A stretch of DNA of 64,000 nt from Bacillus ectoiniformans (GCF_016908875.1 NZ_JAFBES010000013.1:1-64000), one strand, 5' to 3'; shown: positions 6,701 through 15,491, numbered from the stretch's first letter. Numbers and translations: made by a program. Notes: generated by a model from the letters alone, not told the origin.

Positions 6701-7305
6701 ACAGAAAAGTCGGTATTTTAGGAGGAACATTCAATCCTCCTCATACAGGCCATCTCATCATAGCGAATGAAGTGCTATGTGCCCTTGCTTTAGATGAAGT
6801 CCGGTTTATGCCCAACCATACTCCCCCGCATAAAGAAATGGCGAAGGGGGTATCCAATGAGGATCGTGTCCGAATGATTGAAGCGGCCATTCAAGGCCAT
6901 CCTCATTTTTCGGTGGAAACGATTGAGCTGCAAAGGGAAGGCAGCTCATACACCTATGATACAATTCGGCTGTTGAAAGAACAGGAGCCTGAAACAGATT
7001 TTTACTTTATAATTGGAGGAGACATGATTGACTATCTGCCGAAGTGGCACAAGATAGAGGAGTTAATCGAGATCGTCACCTTTATTGGAGTAAGGCGGCC
7101 TGGTTATTTAGCTGAATCAAGCTATCCGCTCACGATGGTAGATATTCCTGAAATCAATTTATCCTCGACCATCATCAGAAAGCGGGCAGCAACAGGTGAG
7201 ACTCTTCGCTATTTGCTTCCAGACGGTGTGATTGATTATATAAAGGAGAATCAGTTATATGGATCGAGAGCAAGCTTTAAAGATAGTGAAGGAACAGATC
7301 ACTGA
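6697..7305 (+). CDS. nadD: Nicotinate-nucleotide adenylyltransferase
   Basis: This 202-aa enzyme joins nicotinate mononucleotide and ATP to make deamido-NAD. It has the nucleotidyltransferase GGTFNPPHTGH motif at the N-terminus and the SSTIIRKR motif near the C-terminus. The chain runs about a dozen residues past the usual end (after YIKENQLY). It therefore overlaps the start of yqeK by 47 bases in another frame, apparently because the ancestral stop was lost. Confidence 0.96.
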   Translation: MNRKVGILGGTFNPPHTGHLIIANEVLCALALDEVRFMPNHTPPHKEMAKGVSNEDRVRMIEAAIQGHPHFSVETIELQREGSSYTYDTIRLLKEQEPETDFYFIIGGDMIDYLPKWHKIEELIEIVTFIGVRRPGYLAESSYPLTMVDIPEINLSSTIIRKRAATGETLRYLLPDGVIDYIKENQLYGSRASFKDSEGTDH

Positions 7306-7834
7306 TCATCGGTATGTTCATACGCTTGGTGTCGTGGAAACGGCGGTTTGGCTTGCAGAGAAATACGGAGCGGACGTGAAGAAAGCGGAATTAGCAGCGA
7401 TCTTTCATGACTATGCCAAGTTTCGGCCAAAACAAGAAATGGCGAAAATCATTAAAGAACAGCAAATGGATCCGCGTCTTTTAAGCTTTCATTCTGAACT
7501 ATGGCATGCCCCGGTTGGTGCTTATTTAGTGAGAAAAGAAGCAGGAATTGAAGATGAGGAAGTACTGGATGCCATCCGTTTTCACACATCAGGCAGAACA
7601 GGCATGACACTTCTTGAACAAGTGGTCTATTTAGCGGATTATATTGAGCCTGGCCGCCATTTTCCTGGAGTAGATGAAGTGAGGCAGATGGCTGAAGAAG
7701 ATGGTTTGCAAGCAGCTGTCATTCAAGCGGTGAAGAATACAATTCATTTTTTAATGAAAAAGAATCAGCCGATCTTTCCAGATACGTTTGATACGTACAA
7801 CGATTTAGTTACTAATAAGGAGGAACAACATTAA
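7259..7834 (+). CDS. yqeK: HD-domain nucleotide hydrolase YqeK
   Basis: This 191-aa HD-domain protein has metal-binding residues in HRYVH, FHDYAKF and WHAPVGAYL, plus the family-specific DYIEPGRHFPGV. Family members split symmetrical diadenosine tetraphosphate (Ap4A). An AAAGGAGA site inside the end of nadD supports the ATG at 7259. The stop shares one base with the rsfS start (TAATG). Confidence 0.92.
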   Translation: MDREQALKIVKEQITDHRYVHTLGVVETAVWLAEKYGADVKKAELAAIFHDYAKFRPKQEMAKIIKEQQMDPRLLSFHSELWHAPVGAYLVRKEAGIEDEEVLDAIRFHTSGRTGMTLLEQVVYLADYIEPGRHFPGVDEVRQMAEEDGLQAAVIQAVKNTIHFLMKKNQPIFPDTFDTYNDLVTNKEEQH

Positions 7835-8190
7835 TGTCTCAACCAGAATTTTTACGAAGCATTGTAGAAGCAGCTGATGATAAAAAAGCTGAACAGATTG
7901 TCGTTTTGAATATGGAAGGAATTTCCTTAGTGGCTGATTATTTTATGATCTGTCACGGAAACTCTGATAAACAAGTCCAAGCGATTGCCCGTGAAGTGAA
8001 AAGCAAAGGGGAAGAGCTTGGCTATACTGTCAGACGTATGGAAGGCTTTGACGAGGCGCGCTGGGTCCTGATTGATTTAGGAGACGTAGTAGCTCACATC
8101 TTCCACCGTGACGAGCGTGTGTATTATAACCTTGAACGCCTGTGGGGAGATGCTCCGACGGTTGACGTAGAGGGCGAACTTCTTTCATGA
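7834..8190 (+). CDS. rsfS: Ribosome silencing factor RsfS
   Basis: This 118-aa Iojap/RsfS family protein binds ribosomal protein uL14 and prevents subunit joining when nutrients are scarce. Family segments VADYFMICHGNS, RRMEGFDEARWVLIDLGDVVAHIF and YYNLERLWGDA are all present. AAGGAGG precedes the ATG. The gene overlaps yqeM by four bases. Confidence 0.95.
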   Translation: MSQPEFLRSIVEAADDKKAEQIVVLNMEGISLVADYFMICHGNSDKQVQAIAREVKSKGEELGYTVRRMEGFDEARWVLIDLGDVVAHIFHRDERVYYNLERLWGDAPTVDVEGELLS

Positions 8191-8924
8191 CCTACCAGCG
8201 CTTTGCTTCTGTCTATGACATATTAATGCAAGATGTTCCGTATGACGAGTGGCTGAACTTTTTCATGCGCCATGCAGAAGGTTTAGAAGGAAAGCGTGTC
8301 CTTGACGTCGGTTGTGGCACAGGTGAATTTACAGTTCGCCTGGCAGAAGCCCAATGGGACGTAACGGGAATTGACTTGTCTGATGATATGCTTATGATTG
8401 CGCAAATGAAAGCATCTGACAAAGGATTGACTTTGCCTCTTTTTCAGCAGGATATGCGAGAGATGGAAGGGCTCGGGGAATTTGATGCTGTGACGATCTT
8501 TTGTGATTCTCTCAACTATTTGGCGAGCGAAGAGGATGTAGTAAAGACATTTCATAAAGTATATGATCATTTAAAACCGGGTGGACTCTTTATGTTTGAT
8601 GTCCATTCTCAATATAAAATGAACCATATTTTTAAAGATGGCACATTTACCTCAGCCGATGAAGAGGTATCTTATATTTGGAATTGTTTTGAAGGAGAAG
8701 AACCGGACAGTGTGGAGCATGAGCTGACGTTCTTTGCTTTTGAAGAAACAGCAGGATTATATGAGCGGTTTGATGAAGTTCATTGTCAGCGCACGTTTTC
8801 TGAAGGAGCCTATCAGAGCTTGCTGAAAGCGACTGGTTTTGAACTGCTGCAGGTAAGCGCAGATTTTACAGATCAGCCGAGTGAAGAGACAAGCGAGCGA
8901 ATTTTCTTTGTTGCTCGAAAATAA
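8187..8924 (+). CDS. yqeM: SAM-dependent methyltransferase YqeM
   Basis: This 245-aa class I methyltransferase has motif I VLDVGCGTGEFT near residue 40 and a following acidic residue in TGIDLSDDML. The substrate is not known. It is the last gene of the yqeG operon and is followed by a strong terminator. Confidence 0.9.
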   Translation: MTYQRFASVYDILMQDVPYDEWLNFFMRHAEGLEGKRVLDVGCGTGEFTVRLAEAQWDVTGIDLSDDMLMIAQMKASDKGLTLPLFQQDMREMEGLGEFDAVTIFCDSLNYLASEEDVVKTFHKVYDHLKPGGLFMFDVHSQYKMNHIFKDGTFTSADEEVSYIWNCFEGEEPDSVEHELTFFAFEETAGLYERFDEVHCQRTFSEGAYQSLLKATGFELLQVSADFTDQPSEETSERIFFVARK

Positions 8925-8930
8925 TAGTAA

Positions 8931-8970
8931 AAGACTGACTCGCAAAATAGTGACGAGTCAGTCTTTTTTT
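8931..8970 (+). terminator. Terminator of the yqeG-yqeM operon
   Basis: A perfect 12-bp stem (AAGACTGACTCG / CGAGTCAGTCTT) is followed by a run of T. Confidence 0.9.
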
Positions 8971-9038
8971 AGTGCATTAAAAAATTTAGCTGATTAATTT
9001 ATAAATGAAAAAGGATTTCTGATCTTCATGCCGAATCT

Positions 9039-9863
9039 TTAATAAATCCCGAATTGAGCAGAGGTTTCCAGTTTGTCTTCCGCAAATTTTTCATGGGTCG
9101 CTTTAAATAGGTTTTCAAACATATCTCCGGTTTGTTTCTCCAGTACTTCAATTCCTTTTCCGGTTACGCCGCCTTTGACACATACTTTCTCTTCCAATTC
9201 TGCCAGTGAATATTCACCCTTCTTAAACAATTCACCAAGACCGATCAGCATATACTCCGCTAGTTTTTCTGCCGTTTGCTTATCCATGCCGGTTGTTGCG
9301 GCGCCTTCAATGAATTGCCGCGTCAAGTAGCTCATAAAAGCAGGTCCGCAGCTGACAATATCAGAAGCGGCTCGCGTGACGTCTTCTGTGATCTCCACCG
9401 GGTAACCGCTAAACTTCATCATACAATCCATAATGACCTTTCTCCAATCGGATGAACAGCTATCTCCAAACGTGTACAGAACAGCACCAGACATAGCCTT
9501 ATTCGTGATGCTTGGAATCATGCGGGCGCAGGAACATGACAAAACAGACTCTAGCTGAGCTGCGCTGACGGGACTTGTGATGGATACAGCACATTTCTCC
9601 TTGGTAAATTCCTCTTTCACTGTGTCTAAAAGCGGAAAGATATCGTGAGGTTTTACACAAATGAAAATAAGGTCACAGCTTCGCACCAGTTCCGCTAATT
9701 GATCACAAACCGTAATGTCAGGGTGTTTGTTTTGAATACGGAGTGCCTTTTCTTTCGTTCGGTTGATCACGGAAATATCAGAAGCGGCGATCGCACCTGA
9801 GTCTATCAGTGCATTGACTAAGATTTCCCCCATGTTGCCCGTTCCAATCATACCAGCCTTCAT
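9039..9863 (-). CDS. comER: ComER, pyrroline-5-carboxylate-reductase-like protein
   Basis: This 274-aa protein is of the ProC/ComER family. The N-terminal GMIGTGNMGEIL is a Rossmann NAD(P)-binding loop, and the C-terminal dimer domain contains GCGPAFMSYL-type residues (VSCGPAFMSYL). In B. subtilis comER is divergent from comEA, as here; it has been linked with sporulation and biofilm entry rather than proline synthesis. I choose the ATG at 9863 because AAAGGAG lies 9 bases upstream; an upstream ATG would be too close to it. Confidence 0.9.
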   Translation of the reverse strand: MKAGMIGTGNMGEILVNALIDSGAIAASDISVINRTKEKALRIQNKHPDITVCDQLAELVRSCDLIFICVKPHDIFPLLDTVKEEFTKEKCAVSITSPVSAAQLESVLSCSCARMIPSITNKAMSGAVLYTFGDSCSSDWRKVIMDCMMKFSGYPVEITEDVTRAASDIVSCGPAFMSYLTRQFIEGAATTGMDKQTAEKLAEYMLIGLGELFKKGEYSLAELEEKVCVKGGVTGKGIEVLEKQTGDMFENLFKATHEKFAEDKLETSAQFGIY

Positions 9864-9938
9864 GAACATTTCTCCTTTCAATTATAACTCTTACAATGTA
9901 TGAAAAAAATGAGTGATTATGCAAACGAGGTGAGCTTA

Positions 9939-10622
9939 ATGGATGTGAAAGAGTATATAAAAAAATATAAAACATGGGCGGCGACTGGTGCGGCTGCTTG
10001 TCTTTTCGGCTTATACCAGCTATCGGAAGAGGACACGGCGACTGATTCTCCGATAGCGATCGAAGCTCCGGCTGTGACGGAGACAACAGAAGAGGAACCG
10101 GCAGAGGCTGAACCTTCACAAGAGCCGGCAGAGGCTGAACCTTCACAAGAGCCGGCAGTACTAATGATTGATGTGAAGGGGGCAGTGGCTGTGCCAGGAA
10201 TATATACGTTAAAAAGCGGAGAAAGAGTCAATGATGCCATTGCGAAGGCAGGAGGTTTTCATCAGGAAGCGGATACAAAAAGCATTAATCTCGCTCAGAA
10301 GTTAGCGGATGAAATGGTGATTTATATTCCCAAATTGGGCGAAGAGCCATCTCCAATTGCGTTAGCGCCGCCTGCAATGACACCGGCAGCCGGCTCAGAG
10401 GCTGCAAGTCCAGGCGGCAGCGGAGAATCAATGATTAATATTAATACAGCGACGCTCGATCAGCTGCAAGAGCTGCCAGGGATCGGTGAATCGAAAGCGC
10501 AGGCCATCATTGATTTTCGGGAAACATCAGGGGCATTTACCAAACCTGAGGACTTAAAGAACGTTTCTGGCATCGGAGACAAAACCTATGAGAAGCTGCA
10601 GCCTAAAGTATCAGTTCATTAA
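9939..10622 (+). CDS. comEA: Competence protein ComEA, DNA receptor
   Basis: This 227-aa membrane-anchored protein binds double-stranded DNA during transformation. It has one N-terminal membrane segment (about residues 13-30) and an acidic Pro/Glu linker. An SLBB-type domain (IDVKGAVAVPGIYTLKSGERV) follows, then a helix-hairpin-helix DNA-binding region with ININTATLDQL, LPGIGESKA and VSGIGDKTYEKL. The linker has two exact copies of a 27-bp unit. GAGGTGA supports the ATG at 9939. It heads comEA-comEB-comEC. Confidence 0.95.
   Translation: MDVKEYIKKYKTWAATGAAACLFGLYQLSEEDTATDSPIAIEAPAVTETTEEEPAEAEPSQEPAEAEPSQEPAVLMIDVKGAVAVPGIYTLKSGERVNDAIAKAGGFHQEADTKSINLAQKLADEMVIYIPKLGEEPSPIALAPPAMTPAAGSEAASPGGSGESMININTATLDQLQELPGIGESKAQAIIDFRETSGAFTKPEDLKNVSGIGDKTYEKLQPKVSVH
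10098..10157 (+). repeat. 27-bp tandem repeat in the ComEA linker
   Basis: Two perfect in-frame copies (10098-10124 and 10125-10151) plus the first six bases of a third encode repeated Pro-Ala-Glu-Ala-Glu-Pro-Ser-Gln-Glu units in the extracytoplasmic linker. Confidence 0.95.
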
Positions 10623-10714
10623 AAACTATTTGACGTCCGTCTCATGCTCTCGCTAAACTAAAAGAATAAATAAGGCATAAAGCGCCTCAACAACAAAGAG
10701 AGAGAGTGAGACTG

Positions 10715-11125
10715 ATGAGCAGAAAAAGCTGGGACGAATATTTTTTAGATATCGCGGATGTAGTAGCTACACGTTCGACATGCAATAGACTCCATGTCGG
10801 ATGTGTCATTGTGAAAGAGAAACATATTGTTTCCACTGGTTACAACGGCTCGATTCATGGACATGAGCATTGTCATGAAGAAGGCTGCTTGCTTTCAGAT
10901 GAGAAGAGATGCATCAGGTGCCTGCACGCAGAATTAAATGCGGTATTGCATGCGGATCGGGAGAAGCTGAAGGAGGCAACCGCTTATGTCACACATGAAC
11001 CTTGTGAAAATTGTGCGAAAACACTTGCTCAAGCGGGAATCGCAAGAATTGTTTACCGGCATGCTTATCCGAATAAATGGAACAAGCATTTCTTAAAAGA
11101 TATAGAGGTGGTCAATTTACCTTAA
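10715..11125 (+). CDS. comEB: dCMP deaminase family protein ComEB
   Basis: This 136-aa zinc deaminase has the HAELNA motif (zinc His and catalytic Glu) and EPCENCAKTL (two zinc Cys). An upstream Cys/His-rich insert (HEHCHEEGCLL, CIRC) is typical of dCMP deaminases. It produces dUMP for thymidylate synthesis; in B. subtilis comEB has a non-enzymatic part in localising the competence machinery. The ATG at 10715 is preferred over an in-frame GTG nine bases earlier, although the ribosome binding site is weak. Confidence 0.92.
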   Translation: MSRKSWDEYFLDIADVVATRSTCNRLHVGCVIVKEKHIVSTGYNGSIHGHEHCHEEGCLLSDEKRCIRCLHAELNAVLHADREKLKEATAYVTHEPCENCAKTLAQAGIARIVYRHAYPNKWNKHFLKDIEVVNLP

Positions 11126-11137
11126 AAAGGAGGCACT

Positions 11138-13429
11138 ATGCGCGGACAATTCATCTACATAGCTATCTTTGCTTTAGGCGCTCTTGTCTGGCAGCTCCCG
11201 GTTCCAAATGGCCTTCGTTATTTAATGGCGGCGGCCATGGCTATTTTCATCCTGCGTCTTAAAAGGAATGTGCTGCAAAATGCGGTCGTCTGCTTCATTG
11301 TATTTTCAGCCATTGGCTATCTTCAGACCGAGCGGCATCACTCTTCGTTCAGCGGAGAAGAAACAGAATGGGAGGTGACGTTTTCAGAAGAAATAGCGGT
11401 AGATGGTGATCTTTTGAAGGCGACCGTTTCTGCAGCTAATGGGGAGAAGCTTCGCTTACTCTACCGTCTTGCTTCACTAGATGAAGCGAAGGTGCTGCAG
11501 TCTGTTCTATTGCCAGGACTCACGTGTCAATTAGCTGGAGAATTAACCGAGCCTAAATCAGCGCGTAATAGGAATGGATTCGACTATAAAGACTTTTTAT
11601 CCGCCAATCAAATCTACTGGCTGCTTGAAGTGAAACAGCTGCGGCTCTCCTCATGTCATCAAAATACTTCCTCCCTAATCACGAAAATACAAGTCTGGCG
11701 CATAGCTGCTTTAGCCCACATTCATGAGACCTTTCCTGCGAACTTGGAAGCGGCAGCAGCCGCCCTGTTATTTGGGGATCGGTCACTGCTCGATGAAGAA
11801 TTAACAGCTGTCTATCAGCGCTTAGGCATCATCCATCTGCTTGCGATATCCGGACTTCATGTTGGTCTGATCACAGCTTTCGTTTATTATTGTCTGATCC
11901 GGTTCGGTGTTACGAAAGAGAATGCACAGCATATTTTGCTTTTATCGCTTCCTGTCTATACGGTATTTGCCGGAGCGTCTCCGCCGGTCATCCGAGCTGT
12001 GCTAATGTCGGTATTCGTCCTCTTAGCAGCAAAGTATGGGAAGAAGATCAGTCCGCTTGATGCTTTAAGTGTCAGTTTTCTGCTTGTGTCCGCCATAAAC
12101 CCCTATCTCATTTTTCAAGCTGGTTTTCAGCTGTCCTACACGGTGAGCTTCTCACTTCTCCTTTCTTCCTCCATTCTTCAGTATTACACCGGTTTTCTAT
12201 CAAAGATGTTTGCTGTAACGGTTATTTCACAGCTGGCGAGCCTGCCGATCATTATGTATCACTTTTTCGAAATCTCCGTGATTTCCCTCGCTGCTAACTT
12301 GTTTTTTGTTCCTTTTTATTCGTTTGCTGTACTGCCTTTTATGCTTGTCGTTTTCTGTCTTAGTTATTTTATTCCATTAGTAGGACAGCTGCTTCTTCCG
12401 CTTGGGTGGCTGCTTGAAACAGTAAATGGTGCAGCGTTTCAGGCAAGCCAATGGCCGTTTGCTGTATTTGTCACCGGCAGACCGTCCATTCCTCTCCTAA
12501 CCGTTCTCATCATTTGCTGTATAATCGGCTTTTGGCATTGGGAAAATAAAAAAAATATCCGTTCCATCCTTGCTGGGAGCGCCGCTTGTTTATTAAGTCT
12601 GCAGCTGTGGAACACGCACTCGTTTAAAGGAGAGGTGTCTTTTATTGATGTTGGGCAAGGAGAGGCGATTTTCATTCAGCTACCGTACGGGAAAGGCACC
12701 TATCTAATCGATACCGGCGGACTTCTCCCTTTTCAAAAAGAAGGATGGCAACAGACTAAACGCACATTTACGATTGGAAAGGATGTTCTTCTGCCTTATT
12801 TTAAAAGCAGAGGAATTACAGAAATTGATAAACTCATCTTAACGCACAGTGATTATGATCATATCGGCGCAGCGTCAGAGCTCGTGGAAGGATTGAAGAT
12901 TAAGCAAATGATTATTAGTCCGGGTTCAGAATCTAAAGCTGTGATGAAGGAAACGATCCTGGCTGCAGCTACTAAGAAAATTCCTGTCGTTTACGGCAAA
13001 AAAGGAGAGTATTGGCAAGCAGGAGATGCTAGGTTTCAATTTCTCGCCCCTGATGACGAACAGTACGAAGGCAATAATGATTCACTGGTGTTATATGCAA
13101 ATATTGGAGGAAAGAAGTGGCTGTTTACAGGAGATATGGAGGCGGAAGGAGAAATTGAATTAGCCTCAAGGTTTAAGCTAGAAACGGATGTATTAAAAGT
13201 TGGCCATCATGGCAGTAAATCGTCTACTACAGATGATCTTATTGAAATGACTGAGCCGCAAACCGCCATCATTTCTGCGGGCAGAAAAAATCGTTATGGC
13301 CATCCTCATCCAGAAGTGATCAGCCGTTTAACTCGAAACCGCATTCAAATCTACCGCACAGACGAGAATGGGGAAATCACCTACACTTTTCGTAATGAAC
13401 AAGGCACATTTTCGACGGTCTTTCCGTAA
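11138..13429 (+). CDS. comEC: DNA internalisation channel ComEC/Rec2
   Basis: This 763-aa polytopic membrane protein moves single-stranded DNA across the membrane. The N-terminal region has membrane helices plus an OB-like extracellular part. The central competence domain begins near LLAISGLHVGLI. The C-terminal metallo-beta-lactamase domain shows LTHSDYDHIG and GHHGSKSS. The start has AAAAAGGAGG. It follows comEB by 12 bases and completes the operon. Confidence 0.96.
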   Translation: MRGQFIYIAIFALGALVWQLPVPNGLRYLMAAAMAIFILRLKRNVLQNAVVCFIVFSAIGYLQTERHHSSFSGEETEWEVTFSEEIAVDGDLLKATVSAANGEKLRLLYRLASLDEAKVLQSVLLPGLTCQLAGELTEPKSARNRNGFDYKDFLSANQIYWLLEVKQLRLSSCHQNTSSLITKIQVWRIAALAHIHETFPANLEAAAAALLFGDRSLLDEELTAVYQRLGIIHLLAISGLHVGLITAFVYYCLIRFGVTKENAQHILLLSLPVYTVFAGASPPVIRAVLMSVFVLLAAKYGKKISPLDALSVSFLLVSAINPYLIFQAGFQLSYTVSFSLLLSSSILQYYTGFLSKMFAVTVISQLASLPIIMYHFFEISVISLAANLFFVPFYSFAVLPFMLVVFCLSYFIPLVGQLLLPLGWLLETVNGAAFQASQWPFAVFVTGRPSIPLLTVLIICCIIGFWHWENKKNIRSILAGSAACLLSLQLWNTHSFKGEVSFIDVGQGEAIFIQLPYGKGTYLIDTGGLLPFQKEGWQQTKRTFTIGKDVLLPYFKSRGITEIDKLILTHSDYDHIGAASELVEGLKIKQMIISPGSESKAVMKETILAAATKKIPVVYGKKGEYWQAGDARFQFLAPDDEQYEGNNDSLVLYANIGGKKWLFTGDMEAEGEIELASRFKLETDVLKVGHHGSKSSTTDDLIEMTEPQTAIISAGRKNRYGHPHPEVISRLTRNRIQIYRTDENGEITYTFRNEQGTFSTVFP

Positions 13430-13483
13430 GATAGAGTAAACAGCAGAATGGCTTATAAAGTAAATGTGGAAGAGAAGAACATA

Positions 13484-13521
13484 AAGAAAGAAGCCCGCAC
13501 AGTTAGGCGGACTTCTTTCTT
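13484..13521. terminator. Bidirectional terminator between comEC and yqzM
   Basis: A long stem with arms AAGAAAGAAG-CCGC and GCGG-CTTCTTTCTT serves both convergent genes; one unpaired base lies on each side. Confidence 0.8.
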
Positions 13522-13527
13522 CAATTG

Positions 13528-13659
13528 TTATCCAATTAACTTGATAACAGTAGCGATAATAAACATAGTGGCAAAAAAGCCAAAAGATACTACAAATCCA
13601 ACGCCAGAGTCTACTGCGTCATTACGTTTTGATTGTACGCTCTTTTCAAATTCGTTCAC
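13528..13659 (-). CDS. yqzM: Small membrane protein YqzM
   Basis: This 43-aa protein starts MNEFEKSVQSKRNDAVDSG and ends in a single membrane segment (VGFVVSFGFFATMFIIATVIKLIG). It matches the conserved Bacillus protein YqzM that lies between comEC and holA. The GTG start has AGGAGGGG upstream. Function is not established. A plus-strand ORF over the same bases is only its shadow. Confidence 0.85.
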   Translation of the reverse strand: MNEFEKSVQSKRNDAVDSGVGFVVSFGFFATMFIIATVIKLIG

Positions 13660-13699
13660 GACTACCCCTCCTATTTCCCTTTAAGTATAGACAATTCAT

Positions 13700-13937
13700 A
13701 TAAAAAAATCCATAGGTCAAAATGTAATTTCCTTTCCTGACAGGAGTTGACACCAATAAAATTCACAATTCCGGTAAAAATATGACTACCATGATCACCG
13801 CCGGCAAATCTGCTTACCGGGGCAGGGTTGAGGGCGTTTATATAGATCTCAAGGGAAAACTTTTTTCAGTTTTCCCTTGTCAAATGGATCAAGCTTTTCT
13901 AACATTAGTACTACTAATGAAAAATGGAGAGAAAGCC
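13700..13937 (+). other. Structured leader region upstream of holA
   Basis: This gap of nearly 280 bases holds no gene I can support. A perfect 12-bp hairpin lies at 13850-13879 (CAAGGGAAAACT / AGTTTTCCCTTG, six-base pyrimidine loop). It is not followed by a T run, so it is not a clear terminator. A short palindrome, ATTAGT-ACT-ACTAAT, lies near 13904-13918. A TTGACA occurs at about 13746-13751 without a convincing -10. Role unknown. Confidence 0.5.
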
Positions 13938-14960
13938 TTGATAAATATATGGAAAGAAATAGAAAGAAAACAATTTTCACCTCTTTATTTGCTTAGTGGA
14001 ACAGAAGCTTTTTTACTGAACGAAACGAAGCAAAAGCTGCTCCAGCATGCATTGACAGAAGAAGAACTGGATTTTAACTTTTCATCGTATGATCTAGAAG
14101 AAACGCCCATTGAACTAGCTTTAGAAGAAGCAGAAACCTTCCCGTTTATGGGGGAGAGAAAGCTTGTATTTCTACATAACCCGGTGTTTTTAACATCTGA
14201 GCGCACGAAGGAGAAAGTAGAACATAATGTGAAGAAGCTGGAACAGTATATCGAAGATCCTGCTCCATATACCATTCTTGTGTTTGTGGCTCCTTATGAA
14301 AAGCTGGATGAGAGAAAGAAATTGACGAAGCTTTTGAAGAAGACCGCGGTCTTAGCAGAAGCAAAAAAATTAGGCGAGAAGGATTTAAAGGTGTGGATCC
14401 GGGACCGTGCATCAGCTAATCAGGTGCAGATTGATGAAGATGCGATCGACAGGCTGCTAGCGATGGCGGGCACAGACTTAATGATGCTGACGTCAGAAAT
14501 TGATAAGCTGTCTTTATATGCACAGGATCAAGAGCGGATTACGATTGAAATGGTGGAGAGGCTGACGGCTCGGTCTCTAGAACAGGATATTTTTTCGCTG
14601 GTAGATAAAGTAGTCTCACGAAAGATGGATGAGGCTTTTAGAATTTATTACGATTTGCTGAAAATGAACGAAGAACCGATCAAGATTTTAGCGGTCATAG
14701 CCAATCAGTTCCGGCTCATTTATCAGGTGAAGGAATTGTCGCGAAGAGGATACGGCCAGCAGCAAGTGGCCGGGTTTATAAAAGCTCATCCATATCGAGT
14801 AAAGCTTGCAGCCGGTCAAGCCAGAAATTTTTCTGATGAACAATTGGCACTCATTATGGGACTGTTAGCAGAGAGTGATCTGCAAATGAAGACAGGAGCC
14901 ATGTCTAAAACGATGATCATAGAGATGTTTTTGTTTAAATTGCAAAATAAAATAGTTTAG
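13938..14960 (+). CDS. holA: DNA polymerase III subunit delta
   Basis: This 340-aa clamp-loader subunit opens the sliding clamp. Similarity to B. subtilis YqeN is clear in YLLSGTEAFLLNE, AETFPFMGERKLVFLHNP, APYTILVF-x-APYEKLDERKKLTK, and LARSLEQ-like and NEEPIKILAVIANQFRLIYQ segments. The frame is open further upstream, but similarity begins only after 13938. A TTG there has GGAGAG seven bases before it, so I take it as the start. Confidence 0.93.
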   Translation: MINIWKEIERKQFSPLYLLSGTEAFLLNETKQKLLQHALTEEELDFNFSSYDLEETPIELALEEAETFPFMGERKLVFLHNPVFLTSERTKEKVEHNVKKLEQYIEDPAPYTILVFVAPYEKLDERKKLTKLLKKTAVLAEAKKLGEKDLKVWIRDRASANQVQIDEDAIDRLLAMAGTDLMMLTSEIDKLSLYAQDQERITIEMVERLTARSLEQDIFSLVDKVVSRKMDEAFRIYYDLLKMNEEPIKILAVIANQFRLIYQVKELSRRGYGQQQVAGFIKAHPYRVKLAAGQARNFSDEQLALIMGLLAESDLQMKTGAMSKTMIIEMFLFKLQNKIV

Positions 14961-14967
14961 CCAAAAT

Positions 14968-15000
14968 AGCAGCTGCCTTTATAGGTCAGCTGCTGTTTTC
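14968..15000 (+). terminator. Terminator of holA
   Basis: Arms AGCAGCTG-CCT and AGG-T-CAGCTGCT form a stem, followed by GTTTTC. Confidence 0.75.
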
Positions 15001-15005
15001 ACGTA

Positions 15006-15040
15006 ATAAAAAAACCGAACCCAAAGGGCTCGGCTTTTTT
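15006..15040 (-). terminator. Terminator of rpsT
   Basis: On the minus strand a stem of AGCCGAGCCC with GGGTTCGGTT is followed by seven T. Confidence 0.85.
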
Positions 15041-15041
15041 A

Positions 15042-15296
15042 TTACGCGTTTAATTTTTTCATTAAACGAGCTTTTGTGCGGCTCGCGTTGTTTTTGTGGA
15101 TTAAACCTTTAGCTGCAGCTTTGTCAAGGTTGCTGATTGCATCAGAAAGAAGCGCTTTTGCGTTTTCTTCGTTGTTAGCTGCTGCAGTTTCGTATTTTTT
15201 AACTGCTGTACGCATAGCAGATTTAACTTGAGTGTTGCGAGCTGTGCGAACTTCTGCAGTTTTTGTACGTTTGATAGCAGATTTAATATTTGGCAT
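15042..15296 (-). CDS. rpsT: 30S ribosomal protein S20
   Basis: This 84-aa basic protein starts [13 protein letters not shown] and ends with [19 protein letters not shown], typical of bS20. It is a primary 16S rRNA-binding protein. The ATG at 15296 follows AGGAGGTGA; an upstream in-frame codon would be too near that site. It is convergent with holA and divergent from gpr. Confidence 0.97.
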   Translation of the reverse strand: MPNIKSAIKRTKTAEVRTARNTQVKSAMRTAVKKYETAAANNEENAKALLSDAISNLDKAAAKGLIHKNNASRTKARLMKKLNA

Positions 15297-15372
15297 TCCG
15301 GTCACCTCCTAAAACGATCGAGATTCTATTGTGACTCGATTTTCACTTTTCTTTTCAATAAGAACAAAGGTT

Positions 15373-15401
15373 ATTTTATCAAATGGAAGATCAGAATGCA
15401 A
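15373..15401 (-). promoter_or_regulatory. sigma-A promoter of rpsT
   Basis: On the minus strand TTGCAT (15401-15396) and TAAAAT (15378-15373) are separated by 17 bases. They lie about 80 bases ahead of the start. Confidence 0.6.
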
Positions 15402-15427
15402 TACTTACCTTTTGATTTTGTGTCAAG

Positions 15428-15457
15428 GAATGAACTTTTACACAGTGGGGCAAACTG
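15428..15457 (+). promoter_or_regulatory. Forespore (sigma-F/sigma-G) promoter of gpr
   Basis: GAATG at 15428-15432 fits the forespore -35 (GHATR). After 15 bases, GGGCAAACTG at 15448-15457 fits the sigma-F -10 pattern GGnnAnAHTR at every fixed position. In B. subtilis gpr is read by sigma-F and sigma-G, which agrees. Confidence 0.65.
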
Positions 15458-15491
15458 AAAGGTAAAGATAACTTTAATGGGAGTGTTTGAT

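Noticed and set aside
13448-13684. Plus-strand ORF of 78 codons after comEC
   Set aside because: It is antisense to yqzM, a recognised conserved small gene, and runs through the terminator hairpin; its product has no sensible features.
13782-13937. Upstream extension of holA
   Set aside because: No ribosome binding site, no similarity to HolA N-termini, and the segment contains the leader hairpin.
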